Below, in pieces: positions 1 to 12,800 of a stretch of DNA of 39,000 bases. The DNA is taken from the NCBI GenBank assembly GCA_000969725.1, contig JXSR01S032568.1; one strand, 5' to 3'. Numbering within the stretch: the stretch's first letter is position 1; every line of letters begins with the position of its first letter. The notes beneath the pieces were generated by a model. That model was given only the letters and a program-made list of their open reading frames with translations, searched no databases and was not told the DNA's origin. Source of the stretch: Ophiothrix spiculata (taxonomy: Eukaryota > Echinodermata > Ophiuroidea > Amphilepidida > Ophiotrichidae). A program made the position numbers and the translations under genes.

Positions 1-752
1 TTCGTTAATTAACCTTCAAAGATGACAAATCCATTGAGAAACCAACCTTCGCTCTCCACGGTCACGGGAGTCCTCCAGATGACCCAACTATACTGGTAAA
101 CTCTGTGAAAGCAACTTTTGGGAAAAATGGCTTGGTGCCATTAAACTACAACTATAGTACTACACTATGGCACCAATAACTCAATTTGACCAAAAGTTGA
201 TTTAGGTCCTTTTGGAAAACAAACTCTTCAAATATTGACTACTTTTGAGGGGCATGGTTAAAATTATATCCCCAAGGTGATCTCAAAATATACTTGCTTC
301 GGGCATTCTCATGGTATTGAGATCACCGAAGGTAAATAATTCTATTTAATATTTAATTTTTTTTTAAATTTAAATAACCATACCCCAAACAAAAAGCAGT
401 CAATATTTGTTTTATATACCAAATATATAGATTTTTGTCATCTGGTTGGCTAAAGGTACTTAAAACTTCCGATGATGATTTACGATATGTGTTGTAACTG
501 CTTTCAATGCTGACTGCGCCATGTTTTGCATTTAAGATAACCAACTTACGCAAAAATAACCAGCTTACGCAGATGGTGTTGAGCGGGCTTAAAGTCATGC
601 TGAAAGACAGTTGGGTCATCACTTAATTTGTTTCTTGTTTTGCTCCTAACTTGCACCCAAAATGAAATACCTGCTAAAACAAGCCCATGCTACATGGTTT
701 TGTTACAGTGAATGCTATTTATAGCCAAAGTTATTGGTTGTTTTCTTCTCAG
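1..752. other. Upstream intron sequence, no supported exon
   Basis: AT-rich sequence ending in the acceptor TTTTCTTCTCAG at 741-752. An open stretch at 9-95 ends in a GTAAAC donor in phase 0, which would fit exon 1. It shows no family motif and lacks a good acceptor, so I do not call it. Otherwise only simple T/A-rich tracts are seen. Confidence 0.6.
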
Positions 753-822
753 GAAGCTGGCTTGAAAGTAATGACTGATAAAGTTCATCTTGTTTTCCCT
801 GTGCAAGATTTATCAATTAGTG
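753..822 (+). CDS. CPAMD8: Exon 1 (visible): A2M family, end of bait-region side
   Basis: Acceptor TTCTCAG, donor GTGAGT at 823. The peptide begins [10 protein letters not shown], matching the family's AGLK-x-(M/L/F)-T-(D/N) segment that follows the bait region in A2M-like proteins. It ends in phase 1 and joins exon 2 cleanly. The bait sequence itself would be upstream. Confidence 0.75.
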
Positions 823-3800
823 GTGAGTGCTTTTAAAATATTTTTTTTTAAATTTCTGTTCAAGCCCTCCAGCCTAAACCTTCGAAGCAAGAAAAGATAC
901 CGAGAACCCCATTGAAACCCCATGAAAAATCGTTTGGCGATGGTTCCTTTGCTGGCATTTACACATCAATAAGTCAAAATGAACAACTGAACAGCCAAGA
1001 AAAATATGACACAACTTAAATAAACTGAATTCTTACCTTTTTACGTATTCAAGACAAAACAGGCGTCATCTTACCAGCCTCGCCTAGACTCGAGTATCCT
1101 CGCAATAACAACAAATTTAAAATCGTCACGCCACCACGCGCGCGTCATTTTACCACTACACGGGCCACGCGCGTGACACGCACTGCGTCAGTTGCTGTTG
1201 TGCGATGTTAAGCAACGCACACGCAGATCAAAGGGCATTGGTTCATGACCCCGTCCTTTACTGAGAGGACGCTCAGATTGCTTCTGCCGGCGGTCTAGAG
1301 ATATATACTTCCATGTCTATGTTTCTGTTATAATGATTAAGGTGCCACATCACTAAATAATGGCCTTTGTTTTTCTTTTGTGTGTTTGAAAATCACTTTC
1401 AAAGATAAATGATGAAAAAATTATTTGAAGGTGTGTCCTTTTGCTAGGCCTCAAAAATCACTGCAATATATAAAATAATAGGTTGTTCTGTGTAGTTCCT
1501 CAAGATGCAGTGTGCTTAACATCTTTTTATTTATTTGTTTATTTATTTGTAATTATGACATTAAGCTGATATGGTATAAAAACCCAAAAACTATATTTGA
1601 TTAATATAATAAACACAGAAAATGTAAACAGAAACAAAAACCAACAAATAATAATGGTATGACGAGGTTACAGTTGATTGCAATAATAAATTTTTTGTAT
1701 ACAGTTACTAAATTCAGTTCTATTACAATGACACAAAAGATATTTGTTCTTTGCTGCACTTTCATACAACTTTTAAGTCAGCAATAGATGCGATATATAC
1801 TTTTAAACTTGCACAGTGTATTTATAAATATTCTAATTCATTCAAATTAATTGTATATATGCTATGGTTACTTTCAGGGGGTCATTGGATGGAGCGAGTT
1901 CTTGGGAACCCTGGTTCCAATCCAATGGATTATCGAGTAGATCAGCACACGAGGGCCTACTTCCCAGATACATGGATGTGGAAGTGTTTTAATCTCAGGT
2001 ATGTATGCAGGAGATAAAGCTGATATGCAAGAAAATACACACACTGACTTTGGGCAAGCTAACTGCCAATTTTTGTCTGGCCTTGAAATTTTTCAGGAAG
2101 AGACATGCCATATGCAAGAAAATACACACACTGACTTTGGGCAAGCTAACTACCAATTTTTGTCTCACCCAAACATTTTTCAGGAAGAGATATGCCATTC
2201 CTTAAAACCGTCCGCCATCTGATGTCCGACGTCCACAATTCTTGTCCGGAGCAAATCTTTGATGATGAATATTTGATGAGTGGATAGTACTGGGACTGAG
2301 CTGGCACCGCGAGCAATTTAAGTGCAAAATATGCTTATTAAGTACCTAATTTGCATAATTTATTCATAATATTGTCTGCAGCATATCTCCTGAAGTATGA
2401 GAGCTATATTAATGAAACTTAATATGACATGAATATTCTTGGGATAAACTTCTGCTGTGAAAGTTTTGGGAGATGTGGTCAAGTTCTTTAAAGTTCAAAA
2501 TGTTATTTTCAAGGTTAAATACCAAAAAGTTTAGAAAGTTGACCCTAGGTCACCCAAGGCCATTTCAAGGTCACTACAGTAATTCGTTGGTCAAGGTCAA
2601 TTAAGGTCAAATTGTTATTTTAAAGGCCAAATACCAAATATGTTCCAAAAGTTTACCTAATGCCATTCAAGGTCATTTTAAGGTCACTGCAATAACTCTG
2701 TAACCATTGATCCCATATGGGCCATACTTGCACCATTAATATATAACCCTTGCCCTTGGGTTTGTCCTTGTGAGGAAGGTCAAAAGGTTATTTTAGGATA
2801 AATGTCCTTGAATGATCAAAAATTTGTCTATTTCAAGGTTATTATGATAACTCCATACCCTTGATATCACATGAATTTGACTTGCGCTTTAAATATAGCC
2901 CTTGACTAAGGGTGTGTCCTGGTTGGTTCAGGTGAAGGTCAATGTCATTTTAAGGTCAAATTCAAATATCATCAAACATTTTTACTGAGGTAAATAATAC
3001 AGTAGGCAGTCGATAAGGCAGGCAAAACTATTGGTTCACAAACCATCTTGTTCTGCAAAGCATGCAAACGCCACCTCTCAACATGGTTGAGAACATTTTG
3101 TCCACATAGATAATAATGTGGGTACATAGGTAATAGATCTAAGGGTCCGTCACTGAAATCAATTCGAGAATTCAAATAGGAAACAAGTATACTTTAGGTC
3201 CCATCACAAACGTGACCCATGACCCGACCCTAACTCGATCACTAACCGTGACCTGAGCCTAACTCACTTACAACGACCCAACCCTAACCCTGACCCTAAA
3301 CATACTTTTACCCTACCCCTAACCCTAACCCTTGAGACCAAAAGTATACTTGGTCCGAAACAAGTTTTCAAGTAATTTTCACATGGTACAGCTGGTTCAA
3401 CTCCAGCTTTACTTCTCATTTTAGTACAGTTGTCATGTGAATTTATGAGTAGAGTAATGCTGCTTTCATACTCGTGTAGTTTTGTAGCATTGCTGCTGCG
3501 TGACGTATATTTTTTGCAGAAACTTGTCGTTTTTGTGTCGCTCATGTTGCTCAGATAATCGATATGGGCAAATTTTTGTCGCACGGCAAGATTTTTCAAG
3601 TTGAAATGAATAAAACTTTCAGAGCAACATGAAGCTACAAAAGTGTGAAACGAAACAGACAACAGAGGTACAAAGTTACAAAGCTGCAAAGCAACAATAA
3701 GTATGAAAGCAGCATAATACTTTATTTCCAAAATAGCTGTTTTTATAACAACCTTCTGATGGATATCATATTGTTTGTATATACTGCAGTGATACCATGA

Positions 3801-6800
3801 AGGAGCAACGCATTCACATCCATGCACCAGACACTATCACCACCTGGTCAATAGACTTCCTGGCTTTATCAAAGACCCATGGTCTAGGAGTGTCCAAACC
3901 AACAATGCTGAAAACCTTCAAAGATTTCTTTGTTGAAATGACGTTGCCATACTCTGTGATCAGAGGAGAGCAGCTGCGTGTTCCTATTACTGTCTACAAC
4001 TATATGGACTTCTGTGCTCAGGTATGATTAAAGGGGCATTAGATAAAATTTCGGAATTTTATTTGTGGATGATTTACACTTCACATGTAGGAAATAATGG
4101 TCTGTTACCTGATATGGGGGAAATTTTGATCAAAACACTTGGAATTACGTTGGCAATGTTTTGAATGTTTTATGCATGTTTAGGAACTTGTTTGTATAAT
4201 AGATTTTTAAATGAAAATATGTTTTTTGAGGTTGCAAAATACGATTTTGGGATCCTAAAGGTTTGCATGTCTGGTGCAAAACTATTAACAATGGTAACCC
4301 ACTTCCGCAAGTGGTAACACCGCAAGATGATGGTTAAAAGAGACTTTTGGAGTATAATATTGATTCTTTAAAAAACAAGAGTGTTGCTGGACAATTGTTG
4401 AAATGATTGCACCTGTTTCTCATATAATTTTCAGCTGAACTTGGTCATCCATCTTCAAGAAGGAATTCAATTCATTGATGAGACAGGGCGGAGGCATAAC
4501 ATGAAGCTGTGTGTCCAGGCTGGAGAGACCATGACGGTTCATGTCGTACTTGTATTCAGTGAGCTGGGTAAAAAGAGAATACATGGTAAGAATTAGAAGA
4601 TGGAAGCCCAAATTGCTTTCTCTTAGGGAACCATTTGGGTTCTGATTTTAAGGTGCTGTGTTGTATCGTGGCTGCCGAGTCTGAGACAATGACGGTTCAT
4701 ATTCTTGTATTCAGTGAAATGTGCAAAAAGAGAATACATGGTAAGCCTACCTTCGTCTTTGGGAAATAGTCAGAACCAGTGTTCCGCAAAGGTTTTTGAA
4801 ATTGTGCCAATTGGAGCGATTTTGACAAAGTTGAAGAGGTGCTTATGCCAAAATCATGAGCTCCGAGGCTGAAAGTTGGTCAAATGAAGCCAGGAAAAGA
4901 ATCGTTTTTACACATTTTTAGAAACCTGTTGCGCCAATTTTCCTGGCTTCTGCGCAAATAGCGTGTTATTTGACCTTAGCAGGAACAATAGTCAGAACTA
5001 ATAAACTCAAGTTTATGGCCATTTTGCTGTCCTTTTAGAAGCTTCTCAGTTAGCGTGTACTATATTTTTGACCTTTGATCTTAGAACAAAGTCATAAGAC
5101 TGCCCTAGGTTTGTGCTGCCACTGTTGCTGTTTTAAAAGCACCAGCTTAGTTCAAACTTGTGTATACTACCTGGGATAGGGGGAGGGTTCTTAAAAAATA
5201 TTTGAACAGGGATGTTCAAAGTAGACTCAAAGTAAACACCAATTTAGGGCAAATTGGGTGCTTGGGGCAAAATTTTCCAAAATACATCAAATTTTGCAAA
5301 TTGGGTGTATTGGGTCTGTGATGAAAACACACAAATCACCATAAGTTGAGGCTTTACTGAGATCAAGTTCGTCACAAGAAACCTCCACTCCTTGGGGTTT
5401 GCTACCCCTTTGACACCCCAATGAGGTTGTACTCGGATCAAGTTCGTCACATATCATGATCTGAGATGGACTCGGTTCTTGCTAAAAGAAATTAAAACTA
5501 CCTTGTCATCTGCAAACTCCAAGGTATTATTAACTAATTGTCTTTTGATAAGTTCAAAATTTCATGATGTTGCAATTTGCAAGCTTCCATTTACACTGTA
5601 CTTGACCCTATTTTGTGTTTCAGCTGGTGCAGAAGCCTACTATTCCCCTGATTGCTGTGACGGGCCAGTGAGCGAAGAACGAGTGGTTGCCGTGGATAAA
5701 ATCACACAAAATATCTTGGTTGAGGTAAGCTTGAAAAATGTGTGTATAGCTGGAAGTGAACCTACGTCATACGCAGCACAATGATCTTAAAATAATCGCA
5801 TTGGACTTCGTGCACAGTGAAAACATGAATACTTCAGCCAGGCATCCCTTCATTTTCTTTCTTTTTTAGCCAGACGAAAATCTGTGAAATGATGAGCTGT
5901 TTGTCATTTTGTTAATTGTGGTTTGAATATCTCACGTAATTTTGGCATCGAAATATTTTGGAAATTTGCTAAAATCAATCAAAAATTCCAAGAGGCAGTA
6001 TTTTCTTCATAGCATATGCATTCATGTAAAGTCGTCAATTGTTTTCACCGCGTTATTGCGGGCAAAGGTCCGAATGTAACAGGGTTAGTGCGGATCCTTG
6101 AAAGTCCTTAAAAGTCCTTGAATTTTATTTTGCAATTTCCAGGCCTTGAAAGTCCTTGAAAAAACAGAATTTATCAAAAGAGTCCTTGAAAGTCCTGGAA
6201 TTTTTGAATGTCAGAAATATTAAAAATTAATATGTCAAAAGAGTCTACCATGCAATTATTTTTATCCAAAAATGAGCTAAAACAAATTTACTTTATTTGT
6301 TGACACATATTCCACCGGCTGCCACTGATAAGGGGAAAAGTCCTTGAAAGTCCTTGAATTCTTCTTTGAAAAGTCTTTGAAAGTCCTTGAATTTTGTAAG
6401 TGAAAAAGTGTACTAACCCTGTGTAAACAAGACACCCGAATGTCCACTCCTGCCTATAAGCATCAACTGTAAAAGCAATCTGAACATGTGTAGTATCAGT
6501 TTGTGGGCATAGGTACAATATTCCATCAATATACTTGATCAACACCAAATTGATACAGACTGAGCATATGGGTAGCTGAACACAGCACAACTGCAGGAGC
6601 GCGTGTTGTATGTATGCCTCGCGCATCAGTATCTACGGCGCGCGTGTATGTGGAATCTGCTTACTTGCGGATGAAGAGGAGCCTCCTAATTCCCATTTAT
6701 TTAGTGTTGATCAAATTATAGTCAATATCGATTATTGACATAATCCCGCCGTTGATGGGGTAAATCCACAGAACTGGACGGGGAACGGAACTCAGAGCGA

Positions 6801-9800
6801 GAGCAAGTAGTGTGTTTATCATACTTGGCCTCGTTCTGAGTTCCGATTCCCCTTCCGGTTCTGTGGATTTACCCCATCAACGGCGGGATTATGTCAATTA
6901 TTGATATGGTCTATAGATATAATGGACCAGCAAGTAAAGTGGGAGGGATTGAGAAAGGAAGGAGGTGAGAGGGGTGAAGGAAGTGAGGTAAAATTTGATT
7001 CTCTATGTTCCATCTTTCTTTATGCCATTTATCCATATATTTACAGGCAGAAGGAATTCCCAGAGGTTATGCCTACAGTGTGTTCTTTTGTCCCAATGGT
7101 AAGTACAAATACAATATATGTAATCATTGAGGTGGGAAATAAATTAGATCACTTGGTCAAATTGCATGCATTGATGGCAGGACTTTTCATTTATTGCTGA
7201 TAGAGATGAGATCTTTAGACCACACATTTCATGCAATGTGAGATCTAAAAATACAAATGTATATTACACGATGAAAAAAAACCCCTGTTTTACGGGACCG
7301 ACCAACCCTAAATTTGCATCTTGGAAGAATTTTTCTTTTTATTAGTTTTGACAAAATCTTGTAAAATCAGCTGGGTTTTTTTTAATTAGAAATTTTTTTT
7401 GTAAACATTTTTTCATTTTTTCTCCCATTTTTCAGATTTTGGGATTATTTTGGGCAAAAAAAGTATTTAGAAAAAAAGGTCCGCTCGCCTGTAAACAAGA
7501 GTTTTTTTAGTCGCCTTGCCAACGATCTTCAGGGATTGGTCTGTAATTTCTTACTTGGGAATGTAATTGGTTGAATAATATGGGGGGGTATTGCTAACAA
7601 ATGGTGTACAGGTGTGCTCAAAGGCTTTGGGTGCACTTTCGTAATATTTGGTACATTGATTGGTACGTTTTCGTTACAGATCTTATATATTCTTAATCTT
7701 ATATTATAGTTTATTTTCTTTTTATGTGTTTTCTATAATTTCTCTTTTCAGAGCGAATACACATTTCAACTCCAAACAGATATGAATATCAATTTGTAAA
7801 GAAACCCTCAGCAATGGAATACCTAACATTTCTAGTTAAAGCTAAAAATGATGCCACGATTGGCTTAGCTAGGAATCATGATGCACATGAGTTATATGAG
7901 ATAGTGCTGGGTGGCTGGGATAACTCAGTGTCATGGATTGCTAGATCAAGGATGGGTAAGAACTGATGCCACGATTGGCTTAGCTAGGTATCATGAAAAC
8001 GACTTGTATTTCCGTTATTAAAGATTCGATCATTCTGGAATAAGCTTTATTTTGTAGCTCTTGGAAACACCTTTCAGAAATCGTCAGGTAAACAATATGT
8101 TGCCCGGCTCATTTTCGCGATAAATTAGACGCTATTGTGTATTTACTTTGACGGCCTGTCATAAAATAGCTCGGTTTGATCAAGTATTTCTAGAGACATA
8201 CCGATGTGTTCAATTGATAATTTCATTATAGGATGTCCTGTGGTGCTGATTTTTTCTACACAATCAAGAATATTGTCTAATTAAATAATTAGCATAAATA
8301 AAAACAAAACGGAGTCCTGTATTAATTTATATAAACATTGTATTAAGGCCTATTCCACATTCTTCGTTTAAAAACCCAGCAAATCTGCAACAACGTCCAA
8401 CGATTTACGATAGTGGAGCCATTAAATAGTGCTGGGATAACTCAGTGTCATGGATTACTTGGTCGAGAATGGGTAAGGCCTGGGGTCCAAAGACATTCGC
8501 TCACCCGAGTGACATTTGCTCACCCTACCCAGAAAACTTTGCCCCGACGGTAAGCGAATTTCGCTTAACAAATTTCACAACATTTGCTACACTTCAGATT
8601 GAATTGGAGAGAAGATCGCTCCGAAGATTCTTGGGTTTGTTTATACAATAATCATAGCACTACAATATGTGCGAGTGATATTCACTTTCATCGATTGAAA
8701 CAATGAGAGCGACATTTACTCTCTGTTTTTAGCGAATAAGTCAGAGCGAATGTCACTCAGTTGAGTGAATGTCTTTGGACACTAAGCCTAAGTTATTCAC
8801 CAAACAGACCCAACACTGCATTCAGGTCATACATAAAAATTACTTCACTATAAATCAATTCACATCTTACATTTTTCTGCAAAATTGTGCGTATACAAAA
8901 AACGGCACTTGACTAGCTCGATAGTTGCTATTCTCAGTCTAGGCACCCTTTTGTTGCCAGAGTGTGCGAAAGACATATGGACCCTTAAATTGCAGCAAGT
9001 GAACAAGCTGAGCATATAGTAATGGACAAATTATGTCCAAGCAGGAAGTTGTCATACAACCCTGTAAGGCCCTCTAGAAGTTCATGGTTTCAGCATTTGA
9101 GTATACCGCTGACTGCTCTTGTTTCCAAAATATATTATCAATATCTGTTAGGCACATTTTCCCAAGCCCCTCCCTTGCTACACACTATGTAAAATAATAA
9201 GTATAGGAGATTTATAGTGCACTATGCATCCCTGGTTTGTAATTCCACATGGCCTCAGCACATTGTTCAGGTGTTCCTATAAACACTACAGCTTAGGAAA
9301 GTTCCATTCCTCACCAAGCATCATTTGGGGTTCTGCAGCAACTTCTAGGGGCACTGAGCCTTGATCAGCCCACATATAAACTTTCCATGATTGATTTTGG
9401 TTCTGGTTTCCATGAGGCAATTAGCAGTTAGTTCCTTGTCCAAGGGAATTTGAAGCACATGCACTCAACTTTGCAACCACCAAGGTTCAAACTTGTGACC
9501 TTCTGCATCGAAAGCCAGCCCCTTATTGTTTGAGCTAACTTGACTGCTAGTCAAGTTCTTACGTAGTTAAAGGTGTGTGTTCCGATCACTTTCACTCACA
9601 AAATCAAATTGGAGATTTTGATACCACATGAAAGTGCGTATTTTTCTCATAACCTCTGTAATTTTTCACGCCTATATTATGTTTTGTTGTAGAGATATGG
9701 TAAAAAAGTGCCGAAGTAATGAAATATTTTGTTAAAATAAAAATCCTATAGGTCTCTATGGATGTTACTCGGGACACATTTTTGCCTATAGCATTAATTT

Positions 9801-12800
9801 GACTCAACGTATACGAATGAAACTTTATGATTGCATTATATAGGTGATGACCCTTCACTCAAATATGAAAAAAGAGTATGTTGATTTTTTCACCAGATCG
9901 GAATACCTACCTTTAAGAAAGAAATCCATAGGATTTAATAAATTATTGTAAGGAGCTTTATTTCTTAGTTAACATTTTCTACTTTTCAGGTGATCAGGTC
10001 GCAGTAGAAACAACACCAGATATTATCAGCTGGCATGAATTCAGGGCATTCTGGATTACATGGGATGATGGTGAAATCAAGGTATAAGCTCCCTCGTCTC
10101 TATTCCTAATCAATATCCATTTGTGACTTTCAATTAGGATATATAAGAGACATGCAAAAGACTGTTGTCAAGAATTTTTATTATTGCAATACAAAATAAT
10201 GATGTGGTAAAACAAAAAATTATTGGACAATTTAAACAAAAATCCATGGTAGAAGTTGCATTAACAAACAATGGGCCCTATTCTATTGATTTTTGTTATT
10301 AATTATGGTTAGGGTTGGAAGGGATGGAAAACAATAGTATAGAATGTTAATGTTAAAATCACCCATCAGATATGGCAATAAACAAAAATACATAGTGGGG
10401 TTACATTTACAAGTATGGGCCCTGCAATATGGATTTTTGTTTACATTGTCCAATAAATTATTATTTGACCTATAGGTCCCCTAGAATTCTAAAACAAATC
10501 CTTGATTCTACTCTTGCATAAACCCAAAGAGATCAAAAATTACTGCATCAATAAATATTGTTTTTGCATTTAAACAATCATCTAAAATAGAATGTGATTT
10601 TGATGTGCCTTCTGTAAATATTTTGATGAACCTGACATTTGGCATGTTTTTTTTTGACCACGCGAAGCAACATGATGTCATACAGAAGTCCTATATCAAA
10701 ATATCAATATGTTCTAATTGTCTTCTATAACTTTGTGACCTTGTTTTTATGCATTGTTTTTGGTTTCTGCTGTATAGGTTGGTCATGGTGAAGTTCCAAC
10801 CAACGATTCTGTTATCTTGACCTGGATTGATGAGGAGGAGCCTCTATTGCCCATTGAATACATCGGTTACTCTACAGGCATGGGGTCCATTGGAGAATTT
10901 AGAATATGGAGAAAAGAAGGTAGAATAACTAGTGATGGCATTAATAACCCTATCAGTTTTATCCCCCTGGCATGAAAAGTAGAAGGGGGATTATGGCATA
11001 GTAGTGGATGTCTGTGTTGTCGGCGTTGTGAAAAGGGTTGACATTTGCCTCTAACTTCTGCATACTATACTGTATGGGACAAGTATCCGTTTTTTAAACA
11101 TTACCAATAGCTTCCAATGTATTTTCTAATAATAAAGCAGGTGATGGGAAATCGATAACTACTCCATATAGTTTGGGATTATTTATATGATCCCTATTAA
11201 TCATATAAAAATATATTTCTCCTCCTCAAAACATGCATGGTAATGTAAATTAGAAAAGATATTTAATAATTAGCGAATGTTTGCTGAAAATATATGGCAC
11301 AATATATATGGTCAGTCACAAAAAAGTATAAATACGGTCTTATAAAACATTGTTATTTATTTGTTTACCTTGGTTGGTCCGTGATGGACACATGCCATTA
11401 GATCCATGATGAACTCATGGTCTCTTCCAAGCTCATATAAAAGTGCCCCGATGCAAAGGCTGTAAATTTGTGTTTCTGCTTTATTGACAGAGGATGCTGA
11501 GGATTACAATGAGGCGTTTGCATTGACAATGCCACTAAATTATGTCCCTGGTTCAGAGAGAGCTGTAGCTACTATAATAGGTAAGATTACAATGAGGCTT
11601 TTGCATTGACAATGCCATTAAATTATGTCCCTGGTTCAGAGAGAGCTGTAGCTACTATAATAGGTAAGGTTACAATGAGGCTTTTGCTTTGACAATGCCA
11701 CTAAATTATGTCCNNNNNNNNNNNNNNNNNNNNNNNNNNNNNNNNNNNNNNNNNNNNNNNNNNNNNNNNNNNNNNNNNNNNNNNNNNNNNNNNNNNNNNN
11801 NNNNNNNNNNNNNNNNNNNNNNNNNNNNNNNNNNNNNNNNNNNNNNNNNNNNNNNNNNNNNNNNNNNNNNNNNNNNNNNNNNNNNNNNNNNNNNNNNNNN
11901 NNNNNNNNNNNNNNNNNNNNNNNNNNNNNNNNNNNNNNNNNNNNNNNNNNNNNNNNNNNNNNNNNNNNNNNNNNNNNNNNNNNNNNNNNNNNNNNNNNNN
12001 NNNNNNNNNNNNNNNNNNNNNNNNNNNNNNNNNNNNNNNNNNNNNNNNNNNNNNNNNNNNNNNNNNNNNNNNNNNNNNNNNNNNNNNNNNNNNNNNNNNN
12101 NNNNNNNNNNNNNNNNNNNNNNNNNNNNNNNNNNNNNNNNNNNNNNNNNNNNNNNNNNNNNNNNNNNNNNNNNNNNNNAGAGAGAGCTGTAGCTACTATA
12201 ATAGGTAAGATTACAATGAGGCTTTTGCATTGACAATGCCATGAAATTATGTCCCTGGTTCAGAGAGAGCTGTGGCTACTATAATAGGTAAGTCATTTAA
12301 AATTTACTGTGGGTATTCAACAGGAATCATTTGGCAGTGTTGATCGACTAACACCACCAATTGCTCTAGTGCAAGCAGCATACCTGTCAACATTTCCAAA
12401 TTCTGATGCGGGAGACTAATATTTATGAGTAACGTTTACTGATAAATGACATATGAGGCCCAAAAGGTACACCCTTAAATTGTTTACGTAACTTTTGAAC
12501 TTTTGGCAAGCAAAAAAATAAGGTCTCATAAGCGCACAACAACTCATAACGATCTCATTATTCAATTTCTCAACAAAGAGTAGTGTGAACACAGTCTCTA
12601 ATACACACTAGCAGGACACCGCGGTTGATTTTTTTTCTCAAAGCGGGAAATAGCAGGAGATTTTGTTTTCCAAAGAGGGAGATATGTTTTCAAAATGGGA
12701 GATAACTGCAATTCAACAACTTTGAGCGATACGATGCACGATGTACCTATGTTTTTTGGACATAGGTTTACAAAATACTCCCTAAACAAGTTTTAGCTTC

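Noticed and set aside
9..95. Open stretch ending in a phase-compatible GTAAAC donor upstream of exon 1
   Set aside because: No acceptor of quality, a stop at 6-8, and no similarity to the expected bait-region exon. The phase match can arise by chance.
1995..2222. Three overlapping open frames with a repeated peptide
   Set aside because: They reflect the 87-bp duplication, which is a multiple of three; the peptides resemble nothing known and splice context is poor.
3264..3827. Long minus-strand open frame (187 codons)
   Set aside because: It runs antisense across exon 3, a MITE and the telomere-like block, and its tail is the translated repeat (VRVRGRVK...). Not a gene.
11689..12242. Several long open frames across the N run
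   Set aside because: Their length is only unknown bases; there is no evidence of coding.
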